From: Tabrizicola soli
Lineage (GTDB): Bacteria > Pseudomonadota > Alphaproteobacteria > Rhodobacterales > Rhodobacteraceae
DNA: 58,302 nucleotides
Direction: 5' to 3'
NCBI RefSeq assembly: GCF_015999335.1
Contig: NZ_JAEACP010000011.1
Span: 125,048 to 183,349, forward strand
Below are positions 50,576 to 58,302 of the stretch, one piece after another. The notes below the pieces were generated by a model, which saw only the letters and a list, made by a program, of their open reading frames with translations, was not told the DNA's origin and ran no database searches. Position numbers and translations under genes: made by a program. The number at the start of each line of letters is the position of its first letter. The stretch's first letter is position 1.

Positions 50576-51993
50576 AAGACGACTGCGCCCCGAAAGACGA
50601 TTTCGACCTTGCCGTGATCGGTGCCGGCTCGGCCGGGTTCTCGGCCGCGATCACCGCCGCCGAAGGAGGCAAGCGGATTGCCCTGATCGGTCATGGCACC
50701 ATCGGCGGGACCTGCGTGAACGTGGGCTGCGTGCCGTCCAAGACGATGATCCGTGCCGCCGAGGCTGTCCACGGCGCGCAGTCGGCGCATCGGTTCCCGG
50801 GCCTCAGGGGCGAGGCGCAGGTCGCCGACTGGGCGGCGCTGGTCGCGGCCAAGGACGATCTCGTCTCGACGCTGCGCCAGAAGAAATATGCCGACCTGCT
50901 GCCGGGCTACGATGGCGTGACTTATCTCGACGAGGGTCCGGCACGTCTGGTCGAAGGCGGCGTCGAAATCGGCGGGCGCAAGATCACAGCCCCCAAGGTC
51001 ATCGTCGCCACCGGCGGGCGGCCCGCCGTGCCCGACATCCCCGGTATCCTGGACGTCCCGACGCTCGACAGCACGTCGCTCCTGGAGCTGGAGCGGCTGC
51101 CCGAGAGCCTGATTCTCCTCGGCGGCGGCTATATCGGCGTGGAACTCGCGCAAATGATGGCGCGGATGAGCACACGCGTCACCATCGTCTGCCGCTCGCG
51201 CCTGCTGCCGCGGGCAGAGCCGGAGGTCTCTAGGGCACTCGCCGAGGTCTTGCGTGCCGAAGGTCTCACGATCCTCGACGGCGTGACCTATGACGCCGCG
51301 CGGCGCGACGGCGACCGCGCCGTTCTGACGGTAACGGTTGACGGCAACGTACGCGATCTGACCGCGGATCACCTTGTCCTGACCACCGGGCGCGCGCCCA
51401 ACACCGAAGGGCTGGGTCTGGCCGAAATGGGCATCGAGACCGATCGACGCGGCGCGATCAAGGTTGGCGACGACATGGCCACGACACGCCCCGGCATCTA
51501 TGCGGCGGGCGATGTGACGGACCGGGACCAGTTCGTCTACATGGCCGCCTATGGCGCCAAGCTCGCGTCCCGCAACGCCGTGCTGGGCGGGGCCGAGCGC
51601 TACGACAACGCCGCGATGCCCTGGGTGGTGTTCACCGATCCGCAGGTCGCCGGCGTCGGCCTGACCGAGGCGCAGGCGCGCGCGGCGGGTCATGACGTCA
51701 AGACCAGCGTGCTGACCCTCGACAACGTACCCCGCGCGCTCGCCGCCCGCGACACGCGCGGCCTGATCAAGCTGGTCGCGGACCGGGCGACCGACCGCCT
51801 GCTGGGCGGCGTGATTATGGCGCCGGAGGGCGCCGACAGTGTCCAGACGCTTGTCCTGGCGTTGAAGTTCGGCATGACGACAAAGGCGCTCGGCGAGACG
51901 ATCTTCCCCTATCTCACCACGGTCGAGGGCCTGAAGCTCGCCGCGCAGACCTTCGACAAGGATGTCGCGAAGCTGTCGTGCTGCGCGGGGTGA
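50572..51993 (+). CDS. merA: Mercury(II) reductase
   Basis: 473-residue flavoenzyme that reduces Hg(II) to volatile Hg(0) with NADPH. The FAD site is DLAVIGAGSAGFSAAITAAEGG; the redox-active disulphide is GGTCVNVGCVPSK; the NADPH fold is LILLGGGYIGVELAQMMARM; the C-terminal vicinal Cys pair that delivers Hg is in KLSCCAG at the end. There is no N-terminal HMA domain, as in many short MerA proteins. It is driven by the MerR promoter 190 bp upstream. Confidence 0.96.
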   Translation: MKDDCAPKDDFDLAVIGAGSAGFSAAITAAEGGKRIALIGHGTIGGTCVNVGCVPSKTMIRAAEAVHGAQSAHRFPGLRGEAQVADWAALVAAKDDLVSTLRQKKYADLLPGYDGVTYLDEGPARLVEGGVEIGGRKITAPKVIVATGGRPAVPDIPGILDVPTLDSTSLLELERLPESLILLGGGYIGVELAQMMARMSTRVTIVCRSRLLPRAEPEVSRALAEVLRAEGLTILDGVTYDAARRDGDRAVLTVTVDGNVRDLTADHLVLTTGRAPNTEGLGLAEMGIETDRRGAIKVGDDMATTRPGIYAAGDVTDRDQFVYMAAYGAKLASRNAVLGGAERYDNAAMPWVVFTDPQVAGVGLTEAQARAAGHDVKTSVLTLDNVPRALAARDTRGLIKLVADRATDRLLGGVIMAPEGADSVQTLVLALKFGMTTKALGETIFPYLTTVEGLKLAAQTFDKDVAKLSCCAG

Positions 51994-52260
51994 CCCTACC
52001 GGAACATCGCCGGTGACCACCTCAGCCAGAACTTACACCACGCTCAGGGACAGCATCCACCTCGGTCACGTCCGTCACTGAGGTGTAGAATCTCGATGTA
52101 GCGGTTGCTGCCATCGTTATGCGGCCTTGGTGCTGGTGATCATGGGCTGAGGATCTGAAGCGGGCGCGTCGAGACCGTCGGGGAGATTTCAGACCACAAT
52201 CTCGATGAAGCCATCACCGGAAAGAGCATGCTCGGCTCTGCGCCGGATAGTCTTGCCGGA
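51994..52260. other. Intergenic stretch, possible insertion-sequence scar
   Basis: 267 bp without a credible gene. The stretch around 52015-52060 (CCAGAACTTACACCACGCTC) reminds me of IS256-family ends, but no transposase or paired inverted repeat is visible. Confidence 0.3.
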
Positions 52261-52911
52261 TCAGTCAAGAAGCGCCCGTTGGTGCGGGAATGCGCCTCTC
52301 GCGAGCCAGGCAATCTCTGCTGGCGTGGAGACGCGGCCGAGGATGGCGTTGCGGTGGGGATGGCGGCTAAAGGCGGCAATCACCGCGCGCACCTCGCCGG
52401 CCTGTGCGACAAGCGAGTGATAGAGCGGTTGCAAGGCTTCGGGCGACCGGGCAGCGACACCCTCACGCAGGGCGATCAGGCGGTCGATGCGCTCCAGATG
52501 GTCCGGCCCCTCGGCATGGCCCAGCGGCTGGGTGAAGGCGATCTGGAACCATGGCGCGGGCTGCGCCGCGTAGTGGCCGTTTTCCAGCCCCGCCAGCGCC
52601 AGCGTCAGCGCGGCCGGGTCCTGCGCGAAGGCGCGGGGCGTTCCGCGCCAGAGCGAGCGCGGGAACTGGTCAAGGACGACGATCAGCGCCAACCGCCCCT
52701 CGGGCGTCACGGCCCAGTGGTCAAGCGCGCCCTCGACCGCCCTTGCCGTCAGATCTGCAAAGCGCGCCGTGATCGCCTCGTCTGCACCGCCATGCAGCCG
52801 CCAGCGCCAGTGCTCAGTATGGCGTTCCGGGTCGATACCCGGTGCACTACCCTCGGGGAACCAGAAGGCCAGAACCTCGTGCCATGGTCTTGCGTCATCG
52901 TTGTCAATCAT
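52261..52911 (-). CDS. DUF924 family protein
   Basis: 216 residues: VLAFWFPEG near the start, ALIVVLDQFPRSLWRGTPRAFAQDPAALTLA in the middle, WFQIAFTQPLGHAEG, and LYHSLVAQAGEVRAVIAAFSRHPHRNAILGR at the end. These are the helical core motifs of DUF924, a TPR-like family of unknown function. It is complete. Its start codon overlaps the stop of the broken ATPase (ATGA) only because a deletion joined its upstream region to that gene. Confidence 0.93.
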   Translation of the reverse strand: MIDNDDARPWHEVLAFWFPEGSAPGIDPERHTEHWRWRLHGGADEAITARFADLTARAVEGALDHWAVTPEGRLALIVVLDQFPRSLWRGTPRAFAQDPAALTLALAGLENGHYAAQPAPWFQIAFTQPLGHAEGPDHLERIDRLIALREGVAARSPEALQPLYHSLVAQAGEVRAVIAAFSRHPHRNAILGRVSTPAEIAWLARGAFPHQRALLD

Positions 52912-53636
52912 CGTGGTTCCTCCGGGTTGAAGCGAAGGCCGGGGGCGCGTTCCTCCTGGGCCTCCTCGACGCGGCGGATGATGCGGGCCAGCGTGGTGTC
53001 AGAACCGATGCCCGTGGCGCGGATGCGCAGCACGCCGTTTTCGGCGATGGTGCCGGCATGGACGTGGCTGCCCGGCGCCTTTTCAGCCGGGATCGGCTCG
53101 CCGGTGATGGCGGCCTCGGAGACGGCGGCATTGCCCTCGGTCACCTCGCCATCGACAGGGATGCGGCTGCCGGCGCGCACCAGCACCGTCTCGCCGAGGC
53201 GCACGGCATTGGCCGCGACCTCGACCGGCTGACCGTCGCGGATGACGGTCGCGACCTCGGGCGCGGCCTTCAGCAAATCGGCCAGCGCGCCACGGGTCTG
53301 GCGCAAGGTGCGCGCCTCCAGCCAGGCGCCCAAGCTGAACAGAAAGGTGACAGCGGCGGATTCCCAGTATTCGCCGATGAACAGCGCGCCGATGGCGGCG
53401 ACCGTCACAAGCAACTCGATCGAGAAATGGCGGATGCGCAGCGCGTGGACCGCCCGCCAGGCAATGTCGGAGCCGGCGACAAAGGCCGCCGTCACCATGG
53501 ATGCCGCCCAAAGCCCGGGCAGGCCGAACCCGTATAGGGCAATCAGGCCCAGCACGATCAGGGTGCCGCTGATGATCGTCAGCCGTTTCCGGCGGCTGGC
53601 GGGCTGGCGAAGGGTCGTCAGGATGGGGGTCAACAT
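52908..53636 (-). pseudogene. N-terminal half of a P1B-type ATPase fused to DUF924 upstream DNA
   Basis: 242 residues from Met 53636. Membrane helices (LTIISGTLIVLGLIALYGFGL; IELLVTVAAIGALFIGEYWE) and the actuator (GSRIPVDGEVTEGNAAVSEAAITGEPIPAEKAPGS) are present. The frame then ends RRVEEAQEE plus a foreign RAPGLRFNPEEPR. The CPx metal helix, DKTGT phosphorylation site and ATP-binding domain are missing. The foreign tail is simply translation of the DUF924 leader, including its GGAGG site, so a deletion removed about 1.4 kb. It cannot pump. Confidence 0.88.
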
Positions 53637-53699
53637 GCGGGACCTCTGATTTGAAGGTCCGGCCGCACGCGCACGCACGGCCAGGCTGGAAGGGATGCA

Positions 53700-53918
53700 T
53701 CAGAATGCGGTCGGGCGGGCCTCATAGCCGGCGGATTTCACCACCGAGACAAGGGCCGCGACTGGCGCGGATGCGGGATCATGCTCGACCTCGATGCGGC
53801 CGGTGTTGAAATGCACCTTGGCGCTGGTCACGCCAGGGGTTGCGGCGAGCGCCTTTTCGATCTTGACGACGCAGGAGGGGCAGGAGAATTCGTCGCTGCG
53901 CAGAACGGTCGTGGTCAT
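53700..53918 (-). CDS. HMA-domain metal-binding protein
   Basis: 72 residues from Met 53918: TTTVLRSDEFSCPSCVVKIEKALAATPGVTSAKVHFNTGRIEVEHDP is a complete heavy-metal-associated domain with a CPSC metal-binding pair. It is upstream of the ATPase fragment that lacks its own HMA domain, so it once was its chaperone. It diverges from a LysR gene that may regulate it. Confidence 0.88.
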   Translation of the reverse strand: MTTTVLRSDEFSCPSCVVKIEKALAATPGVTSAKVHFNTGRIEVEHDPASAPVAALVSVVKSAGYEARPTAF

Positions 53919-54026
53919 GGCTGGTTTCCTTCCATTGCCCACCGGCTCGGGCGGTGACTGCTTGCCCTCTCAAGATATGCTGTTCTTTAAGGATCAGCAT
54001 TGGCGATACCGACAAGGAGTCCTTGC

Positions 54027-54944
54027 ATGAACGCACAGGGGCAGGATTGGGACGATCTGCGACTGTTTCTGGCCGTGGCGCGGACAGGGTCGCTGTCGGG
54101 CGCGGCGCGGGTGCTGGGCGTCACCCATTCGACCGTCTTTCGCCGCATCGGCGCCTTCGAGACACGGCTGGGGGTGCGGCTGTTCGACCGGCTGCCCGGC
54201 GGCTATGCCCTGACCGCCGCCGGCGAGGAGATGCGCGATTCCGTTACGAGGATCGAGGAGGAGATCGCAGCGCTGGCACTGAAGGTCGCCGGACAGGACC
54301 AGCGGCCAGGCGGGACGATCCGCGTCACCACGACCGACCTGCTCGCGGTGGGGCTGCTGCCTCGGCATATCGCCGCATTTCGCGGCAAGTGGCCGCGGAT
54401 CGAGGTCGAGGTGATCGTCGCCGATACCATGCTTGACTTGACGCGGCGCGAGGCGGATGTGGCCTTGCGCATCGGCAATCCCGGTCAGGAGGCGCTGGTC
54501 GGGCGGCGGGTCGGGCGGCTGGCCTTTGCCGTCTATGCCGCGGCAAGCCTGCATGCGCGGGGTCTGGACGATCCGGGTGCAAGCGACTGGATCGGCTACG
54601 GTTCCGCGCACGGTCCGCTCAGCCGCAGCCTGACGCACTGGTGGCCCGGCATGCGGCAGGTCTATCGGACGAACTCGATCACCGCCGCCCATGCCGCGGC
54701 GCGCGTGGGAATCGGTCTGGCGGCGTTGCCTTGCACGATCGCCGATTGCGACCACGAACTGGTTCGCGCCGCTACGTTTCCCGAAGACTTTATGCTGGAT
54801 CTCTGGCTTCTGACGCATGAGGATCTGCGCAATACCGTGCGCATCCGCCTATTTCTGGACTTCATGGCCGAAGCACTTGCTGCCGATGCCGATCTGCTGG
54901 AAGGGCGCTGCCCCGATTGCAGAGGGAGGGCGGCCGGGATGTGA
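54027..54944 (+). CDS. LysR-family transcriptional regulator
   Basis: 305 residues. Winged helix: DWDDLRLFLAVARTGSLSGAARVLGVTHSTVFRRIGAFETRLGVRLFDRLPGGYALTAAG, followed by the substrate-binding domain (GGTIRVTTTDLLAVGLLPRHIAAF... READVALRIGNP). The C-terminus has an extra CPDC pair (LLEGRCPDCRGR), unusual for LysR proteins and perhaps a metal site. It starts behind AAGGAG and diverges from the HMA/ATPase genes, whose regulator it probably was. Confidence 0.92.
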   Translation: MNAQGQDWDDLRLFLAVARTGSLSGAARVLGVTHSTVFRRIGAFETRLGVRLFDRLPGGYALTAAGEEMRDSVTRIEEEIAALALKVAGQDQRPGGTIRVTTTDLLAVGLLPRHIAAFRGKWPRIEVEVIVADTMLDLTRREADVALRIGNPGQEALVGRRVGRLAFAVYAAASLHARGLDDPGASDWIGYGSAHGPLSRSLTHWWPGMRQVYRTNSITAAHAAARVGIGLAALPCTIADCDHELVRAATFPEDFMLDLWLLTHEDLRNTVRIRLFLDFMAEALAADADLLEGRCPDCRGRAAGM

Positions 54945-55575
54945 TCTCTCGGCCGGTTGGTCGCATCCGCAGCCCTGCCTCAGTCGAGAGCCTGCCAGCC
55001 CGGATGTTCGAAATGCTCGCCATAGGCGTTCAGCGCCTGAACGATGCTGACAGCGCCGGTCTCGATCTCACCTGCCTCCAACGCGGAGATGCCGGTCATC
55101 ACCTCGCCGAGGACGATGGAAGATCCTGATCGACCGGGGACTCGACGTGTTTCAGCGAGCAGACCTGAACAATGGGTTCGGCCCGGCCAAGAGGCATCAG
55201 CGCTTCCGGCAAGTGAAGGTTTTTGAGGTGAACTATCTTCGAGAAGGAGCGGATTACCTGCGATATTGCTTACTTTTCCATGGGTTTGATGAAGCGTTTC
55301 TGAGGGTCGCCCCAACCAGATTGACGGGCGGCTAGACTTGAAACCGGCCAGAGAGGCAGGTGCACAATTGTGCCCGTTTCCGCGTGCGACGGACCCAGCC
55401 CTTTCGTGCCATGATCCAGGCGCAGCGAATCTCTGCCGCTCTTTGACAGCGTGAACCCTGAACCGGGCCGGGCGATGCCTGCGGTCGAGGCGTCTGGCGC
55501 TTCCCGCTTGTGGCTTGCCCAGCCCGGCTCTCACCCAAGGGGCGTCGGCCCAGCGTGCTGGGGTGATCACCCCCC
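54945..55575. other. Junction region of two gene fragments, no intact gene
   Basis: On the minus strand 54980-55116 encodes a C-terminus-like piece (GEVMTGISALEAGEIETGAVSIVQALNAYGEHFEHPGWQALD) of an unrecognised protein. On the plus strand 55117-55335 encodes WKILIDRGLDVFQRADLNNG... FEVNYLREGADYLRYC, which resembles the MIT C-terminal (phospholipase-D-like) domain. The two meet at about 55116, so a recombination joint is likely. Nothing was recognised in 55336-55575 apart from a small palindrome GCACAATTGTGC at 55362. Confidence 0.45.
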
Positions 55576-55743
55576 TCACCTCACCCGCTTGTCGGCGACG
55601 GACCAGACGGTGGACCCGATGGTGAGGATGGCCCCGATCACCGGTTCCACCTGGGAGGCCTCGATATAGCCCTTGGCGACGAGGGCGGTGCCTGCGACGG
55701 TCAGGATCTGGCGGACGAGCGCCAGGATGGCAGGTTTCAGCAT
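55576..55743 (-). CDS. Small phage holin-like membrane protein
   Basis: 55 residues: MLKPAILALVRQILTVAGTALVAKGYIEASQVEPVIGAILTIGSTVWSVADKRVR, with two hydrophobic helices separated by a short turn. It resembles the Pam3-gp28 type of small holin. It lies 14 bp downstream of the endolysin gene, the usual lysis arrangement. Confidence 0.8.
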   Translation of the reverse strand: MLKPAILALVRQILTVAGTALVAKGYIEASQVEPVIGAILTIGSTVWSVADKRVR

Positions 55744-55757
55744 GGGGACTCTCCTCA

Positions 55758-56411
55758 TCAAGCTTCGTTGGTGGTGGTTGGAATCCCGCCCGGCTTCATC
55801 ACCGGCAGAGCCTCGATGCGGGGCGGGACACTCGCGGGCCAGCGCGCGCCGAGGAGGCGGGACTTGGCGATGCGGGCAATGGTGACGGCATCGGACTGGT
55901 TGCCGCCAATGACGTGGAAATGCGTGTCGTCCTGACCCATGGCGAAGCCGACATGGCCGCCTGAGCCGCGGGCGAACACCAGGACCGCGCCCGGGATCGG
56001 TGGCACCTCCTGCCCGAAGCGGAGCCAGTTCCGCGCCCAGTAGGGATTGCTGCCCAAGGCCCCGAGGAGCGGCTCGTCCGGCAACGCGACCCGGATGCAG
56101 GTCTCCATGAAGTCGCCGCACCAGGGGTTCTTCGCCGGATCACCAAGGCTGCGGCCATCGCGTTTCAGCCAGGCCATGAGCCAGGAGCGGTCGCGGACTT
56201 CATGGCGGTCGAGGGCGGACATCGCTTCGGCGATCCAGGGCAAAGGTCCGGAGGTCGACGCGGATGCGGCGCGACCCTTGGCGGCCAGAAGGGCTTCGAG
56301 GGCGCGTGCGGTGCGTGGCCCCCAGAGACCATCGATGGCGCCGGGAGAATGGCCGAGGCGTTCCAGCGCGCGCTGGAGGTCACGGATCGGTTTGCGCATG
56401 TCTGTCGGCAT
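55758..56411 (-). CDS. Phage endolysin (peptidoglycan-binding plus CHAP-like)
   Basis: 217 residues from Met 56411. The N-terminal peptidoglycan-binding domain is IRDLQRALERLGHSPGAIDGLWGPRTARALEALLA. The C-terminal part (NPWCGDFMETCIRVALPD, PGAVLVFARGSGGHVGFAMGQDDTHFHVIGGNQSDAVTIARI) has the Cys and His of the TIGR02594/CHAP amidase fold. It would cut cell-wall peptide links at phage release. The upstream Met at 56447 adds weak residues. Confidence 0.87.
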   Translation of the reverse strand: MPTDMRKPIRDLQRALERLGHSPGAIDGLWGPRTARALEALLAAKGRAASASTSGPLPWIAEAMSALDRHEVRDRSWLMAWLKRDGRSLGDPAKNPWCGDFMETCIRVALPDEPLLGALGSNPYWARNWLRFGQEVPPIPGAVLVFARGSGGHVGFAMGQDDTHFHVIGGNQSDAVTIARIAKSRLLGARWPASVPPRIEALPVMKPGGIPTTTNEA

Positions 56412-56544
56412 GGGCTCGGTTCCTTTCGCTGGAGGCTGGGCATGCAAAAACCCACCTGCGGAGCGGGCTCGCGGGTCGGTCTGGATTGTCCCCGGGCCGG
56501 GTCGCCGAGTGTCGACCTGGCGCTCGCGCCAGGATGCCTGCGGC

Positions 56545-57006
56545 TCAGACCCCGGCGAAGCCGGTCCAGATCGCGTCGAGCTCTTCCTCGGTCTTGCCGG
56601 CAGCCGCGGCGATCATCGCGGTCAGGGGATCGAGCCGGTAGGCCAGCTGGAATGCGGCGAAGGTGACGCGGGCGTCGGTCTGCTCGGGCTCCGGCAGGGC
56701 GGCGAAGGTGGGCTCGAGGGCGGCGGGCACGGCGCCGGTGGCGGCCGCGGCCACGGCCTCCTCGGCGGTGATGAGCCCCAGCCGGTGCAGCGCGATGAAG
56801 AGCTGGCGGCGGGTGAGCGGCGGGATCGCGGCCCGGGGATCCTCAAAGGGTGGCTCAGGGTCCACGGGTGGGGCGTAGGGCACGATGTCCGGCCGGGCGG
56901 AAGCCTCCCCCCAGAGCGGATGCCCGGGCTCGACGATCACGACATGGCCGCTGTCTTCGATGAGGGCGAGGATGGTGCGGTCGGCAGTGCGCCATTCGGC
57001 TTGCAT
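56545..57006 (-). CDS. Phage tail-fibre-associated hypothetical protein
   Basis: 153 residues between the fibre and lysis genes. MQAEWRTADRTILALIEDSGHVVIVEPGHPLWGEA is followed by a Pro-rich linker and a helical domain (LTRRQLFIALHRLGLITAEEAVAAA... FAAFQLAYRLDPLTAMIAAAAGKTEEELDAIW). Position suggests a fibre-assembly chaperone. I do not recognise a named family. It ends about 130 bp before the endolysin gene. Confidence 0.65.
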   Translation of the reverse strand: MQAEWRTADRTILALIEDSGHVVIVEPGHPLWGEASARPDIVPYAPPVDPEPPFEDPRAAIPPLTRRQLFIALHRLGLITAEEAVAAAATGAVPAALEPTFAALPEPEQTDARVTFAAFQLAYRLDPLTAMIAAAAGKTEEELDAIWTGFAGV

Positions 57007-57009
57007 GGA

Positions 57010-57888
57010 TCAGATCCCGATCAGAGAGCGCTGGTCCGTGAGGTAACGGACGTTGCGGATGAGTGATTGGCCGGTGGTGTTGACGGTGGTGTTGCCGACA
57101 TCGGTCGTTCCGCCTGTCGCACCAAGCCGGATGCAGAGCGTCTGACCCGCGGCCAAGGTCACATCGATGCTGCGGGCAGCCCAGGAGGTGCTGGAGGTGG
57201 TCCATTCCTGCAAGACCAGCCCGTCCCGGACCACGGCGGCATATTGCGTGGCCGTCGTGCCACCCCGGGCCTGGTCGAAGACCACGCGCAGGGCGCAGTC
57301 CCGGGTGGCGGTGATCCCGGTTTCTCCGGCGAGGAAGACATAGCTGGTCCCGTTGCCGGACTTGTCGTGGGAGATGGGCAGGGTGCCGCCGCCGGAGCAA
57401 TGCTTCAGGACCACGGTGTCGGCGGCGAGCGTCGGCGCCATGGCATCGGGCAGGAGGTTCGAGACCCCGGTCACCAGCGCGGCGATCGCCTCCGCCACCC
57501 GAAGGGGCGTCATCAGCGTGGCATTGTCTATCCCCGCCTGGGCCTGCGCCTGGCTTGCAAGCCCCAGCGTGGCCCCGGCGCCAAGGCCGAGCGCCATGCG
57601 CTGCGCCGCAACGCTGGCCGCCGCGATCAGCGCGCGACCGGCCTCGGACGTTCCGGCCAGTTCGAACCCGCCCGGGGTGAGGCTGCCGAGCGGGGTCCAG
57701 CCGGCGTTCAGCGCATTGCGGATCTTCAGGACCGGGCTGGCGCCGGAGGCATCGACCCAGATCTGCCCGGCCGTCGTGGTGGCGGGCGGTGTGGCCCCGA
57801 AGGCGCAGGACTGCAGGGCCGCCAGGATCAGGTTCAGCTCGGCGCGGAACTGCGCCCCGGACTGGTTGGCAAGATTGTAGTCGACCAT
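57010..57888 (-). CDS. Phage tail fibre-like protein
   Basis: 292 residues. The N-terminus ANQSGAQFRAELNLILAALQSCAFGATPPATTTAGQIWVDAS is the repeat-like attachment region seen in fibre and collar proteins. The central Ala-rich part (AAQRMALGLGAGATLGLASQAQAQAGIDNATLMTPLRVAEAIAALV) is typical of fibre shafts. The C-terminal beta-rich part probably folds as the receptor-binding tip. Start overlaps the preceding gene stop (TGATG). Confidence 0.78.
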   Translation of the reverse strand: MVDYNLANQSGAQFRAELNLILAALQSCAFGATPPATTTAGQIWVDASGASPVLKIRNALNAGWTPLGSLTPGGFELAGTSEAGRALIAAASVAAQRMALGLGAGATLGLASQAQAQAGIDNATLMTPLRVAEAIAALVTGVSNLLPDAMAPTLAADTVVLKHCSGGGTLPISHDKSGNGTSYVFLAGETGITATRDCALRVVFDQARGGTTATQYAAVVRDGLVLQEWTTSSTSWAARSIDVTLAAGQTLCIRLGATGGTTDVGNTTVNTTGQSLIRNVRYLTDQRSLIGI

Positions 57889-58302
57889 CAGGATACCTCT
57901 TCCGCATGGATGCGGAGCCTCAGGAGGAGCACGTTGTAATCGGGGCTCTCAGACATCAGCCGGGCGCGCAGCTCGACCGCCCGGACCTCGTCTTCCGAGC
58001 TGTCGAGCCGGGACCAGTCGGACCAGACGGGCATGCCGGCCGGATCGTCGTCGGTGACACGGGCTTCGACGATCACGTCGATCTCCGCGCCGTCGGTGTC
58101 ATCGACATCGAGCCAGCTGTCGATCAGCGCCAGCCGGTCATCGATCAGCCCGCCGAGGTTCAGCGCGGCGACATCGATCTCCGAGCGCAGCCGCACGCGG
58201 CGCAGGGTCCCGAAGTCCATCCCGGCCGGGAAGGTAAAGCTGCCCTCGCTGCCGATATCCGCAAGCTTCAGCGCCCCGCCATCGACCGCGACATTGACAC
58301 CG
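57888..58302 (-). CDS. Phage tail-tip / host-specificity protein, C-terminal part
   Basis: The frame is open to the window edge and the visible 138 residues are a C-terminus: GSFTFPAGMDFGTLRRVRLRSEIDVAALNLGGLIDDRLALIDSWLDVDDTDG... SDWSRLDSSEDEVRAVELRARLMSESPDYNVLLLRLRIHAEEVS. This matches the end of GTA/lambda J-like tail-tip proteins. The rest of the gene lies outside the window. Confidence 0.75.
   Translation of the reverse strand, partial: GVNVAVDGGALKLADIGSEGSFTFPAGMDFGTLRRVRLRSEIDVAALNLGGLIDDRLALIDSWLDVDDTDGAEIDVIVEARVTDDDPAGMPVWSDWSRLDSSEDEVRAVELRARLMSESPDYNVLLLRLRIHAEEVS

Overview
The window is about 58 kb of high-GC DNA. Gene content and synteny (valS, gatB, pepN, malate synthase G, a Fnr-type box in front of a di-haem peroxidase, small SRPBCC proteins) point to an alphaproteobacterium of the Rhodobacteraceae type (Paracoccus/Rhodobacter-like). 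This is inference from gene families, not a database match. The first ~70 bases are a poly-C run that looks like an assembly artefact at a contig edge.

Layout. (1) 71-17032 is ordinary core chromosome: the end of valS, a DUF1992 protein, cytochrome c peroxidase, an aminotransferase, a DUF4177 protein, gatB, a conserved hypothetical, a lytic transglycosylase, pepN, a photolyase-family protein, an ArsR-SRPBCC-SRPBCC operon and glcB. (2) 17586-20814 is a divergent MerR regulator / ZntA-type P-type ATPase pair with a 19-bp-spacer MerR promoter, followed by a broken isoprenylcysteine methyltransferase gene. (3) 20840-24514 is mobile: an orphan two-repeat CRISPR remnant of type I-C appearance, a truncated DUF5681 gene, an overlapping DUF3489-DUF2924-large serine recombinase cassette, and a downstream cluster of ten CCTGTT/AACAGG hexamers. 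(4) 24694-40081 is a metal and redox island: a two-component system, EF-hand, DUF302, DUF411 and YVTN proteins, PadR-ChrA, an RcnR/CsoR-family repressor with an MFS exporter, a YqaA protein, an ATP-grasp-like protein, a cytochrome c, a multicopper oxidase and an archaeal-type (type II) GAPDH. (5) 40097-46300 is a translationally coupled CPH-type P-type ATPase and PRPP synthase, then a phosphoketolase and a truncated beta-CASP-like MBL hydrolase. (6) 46305-58302 is minus-strand lambda-like tail DNA in two blocks with permuted order. A mercury module (merR/merA), a DUF924 protein, a truncated P-type ATPase, an HMA protein and a LysR regulator lie between the blocks. A vapBC toxin-antitoxin pair sits on the opposite strand inside the first block.

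The accessory half looks like a recombination mosaic: at least nine genes are cut (ICMT, DUF5681, DUF302, a CopA tail, a ZntA tail, TauE, MBL, tape measure, an ATPase N-terminal half), often at junctions with unrelated genes. The intact genes form separate detoxification units for Zn/Cd/Pb, copper, chromate, probably Ni/Co, and mercury, several with a recognisable operator. The least ordinary functional unit is the type II GAPDH / copper-type ATPase / PRPP synthase / phosphoketolase / MBL cluster, which ties pentose-phosphate carbon flow to a metal pump. The clearest molecular device is a canonical A AAA AAC -1 frameshift site in the tail-chaperone gene.
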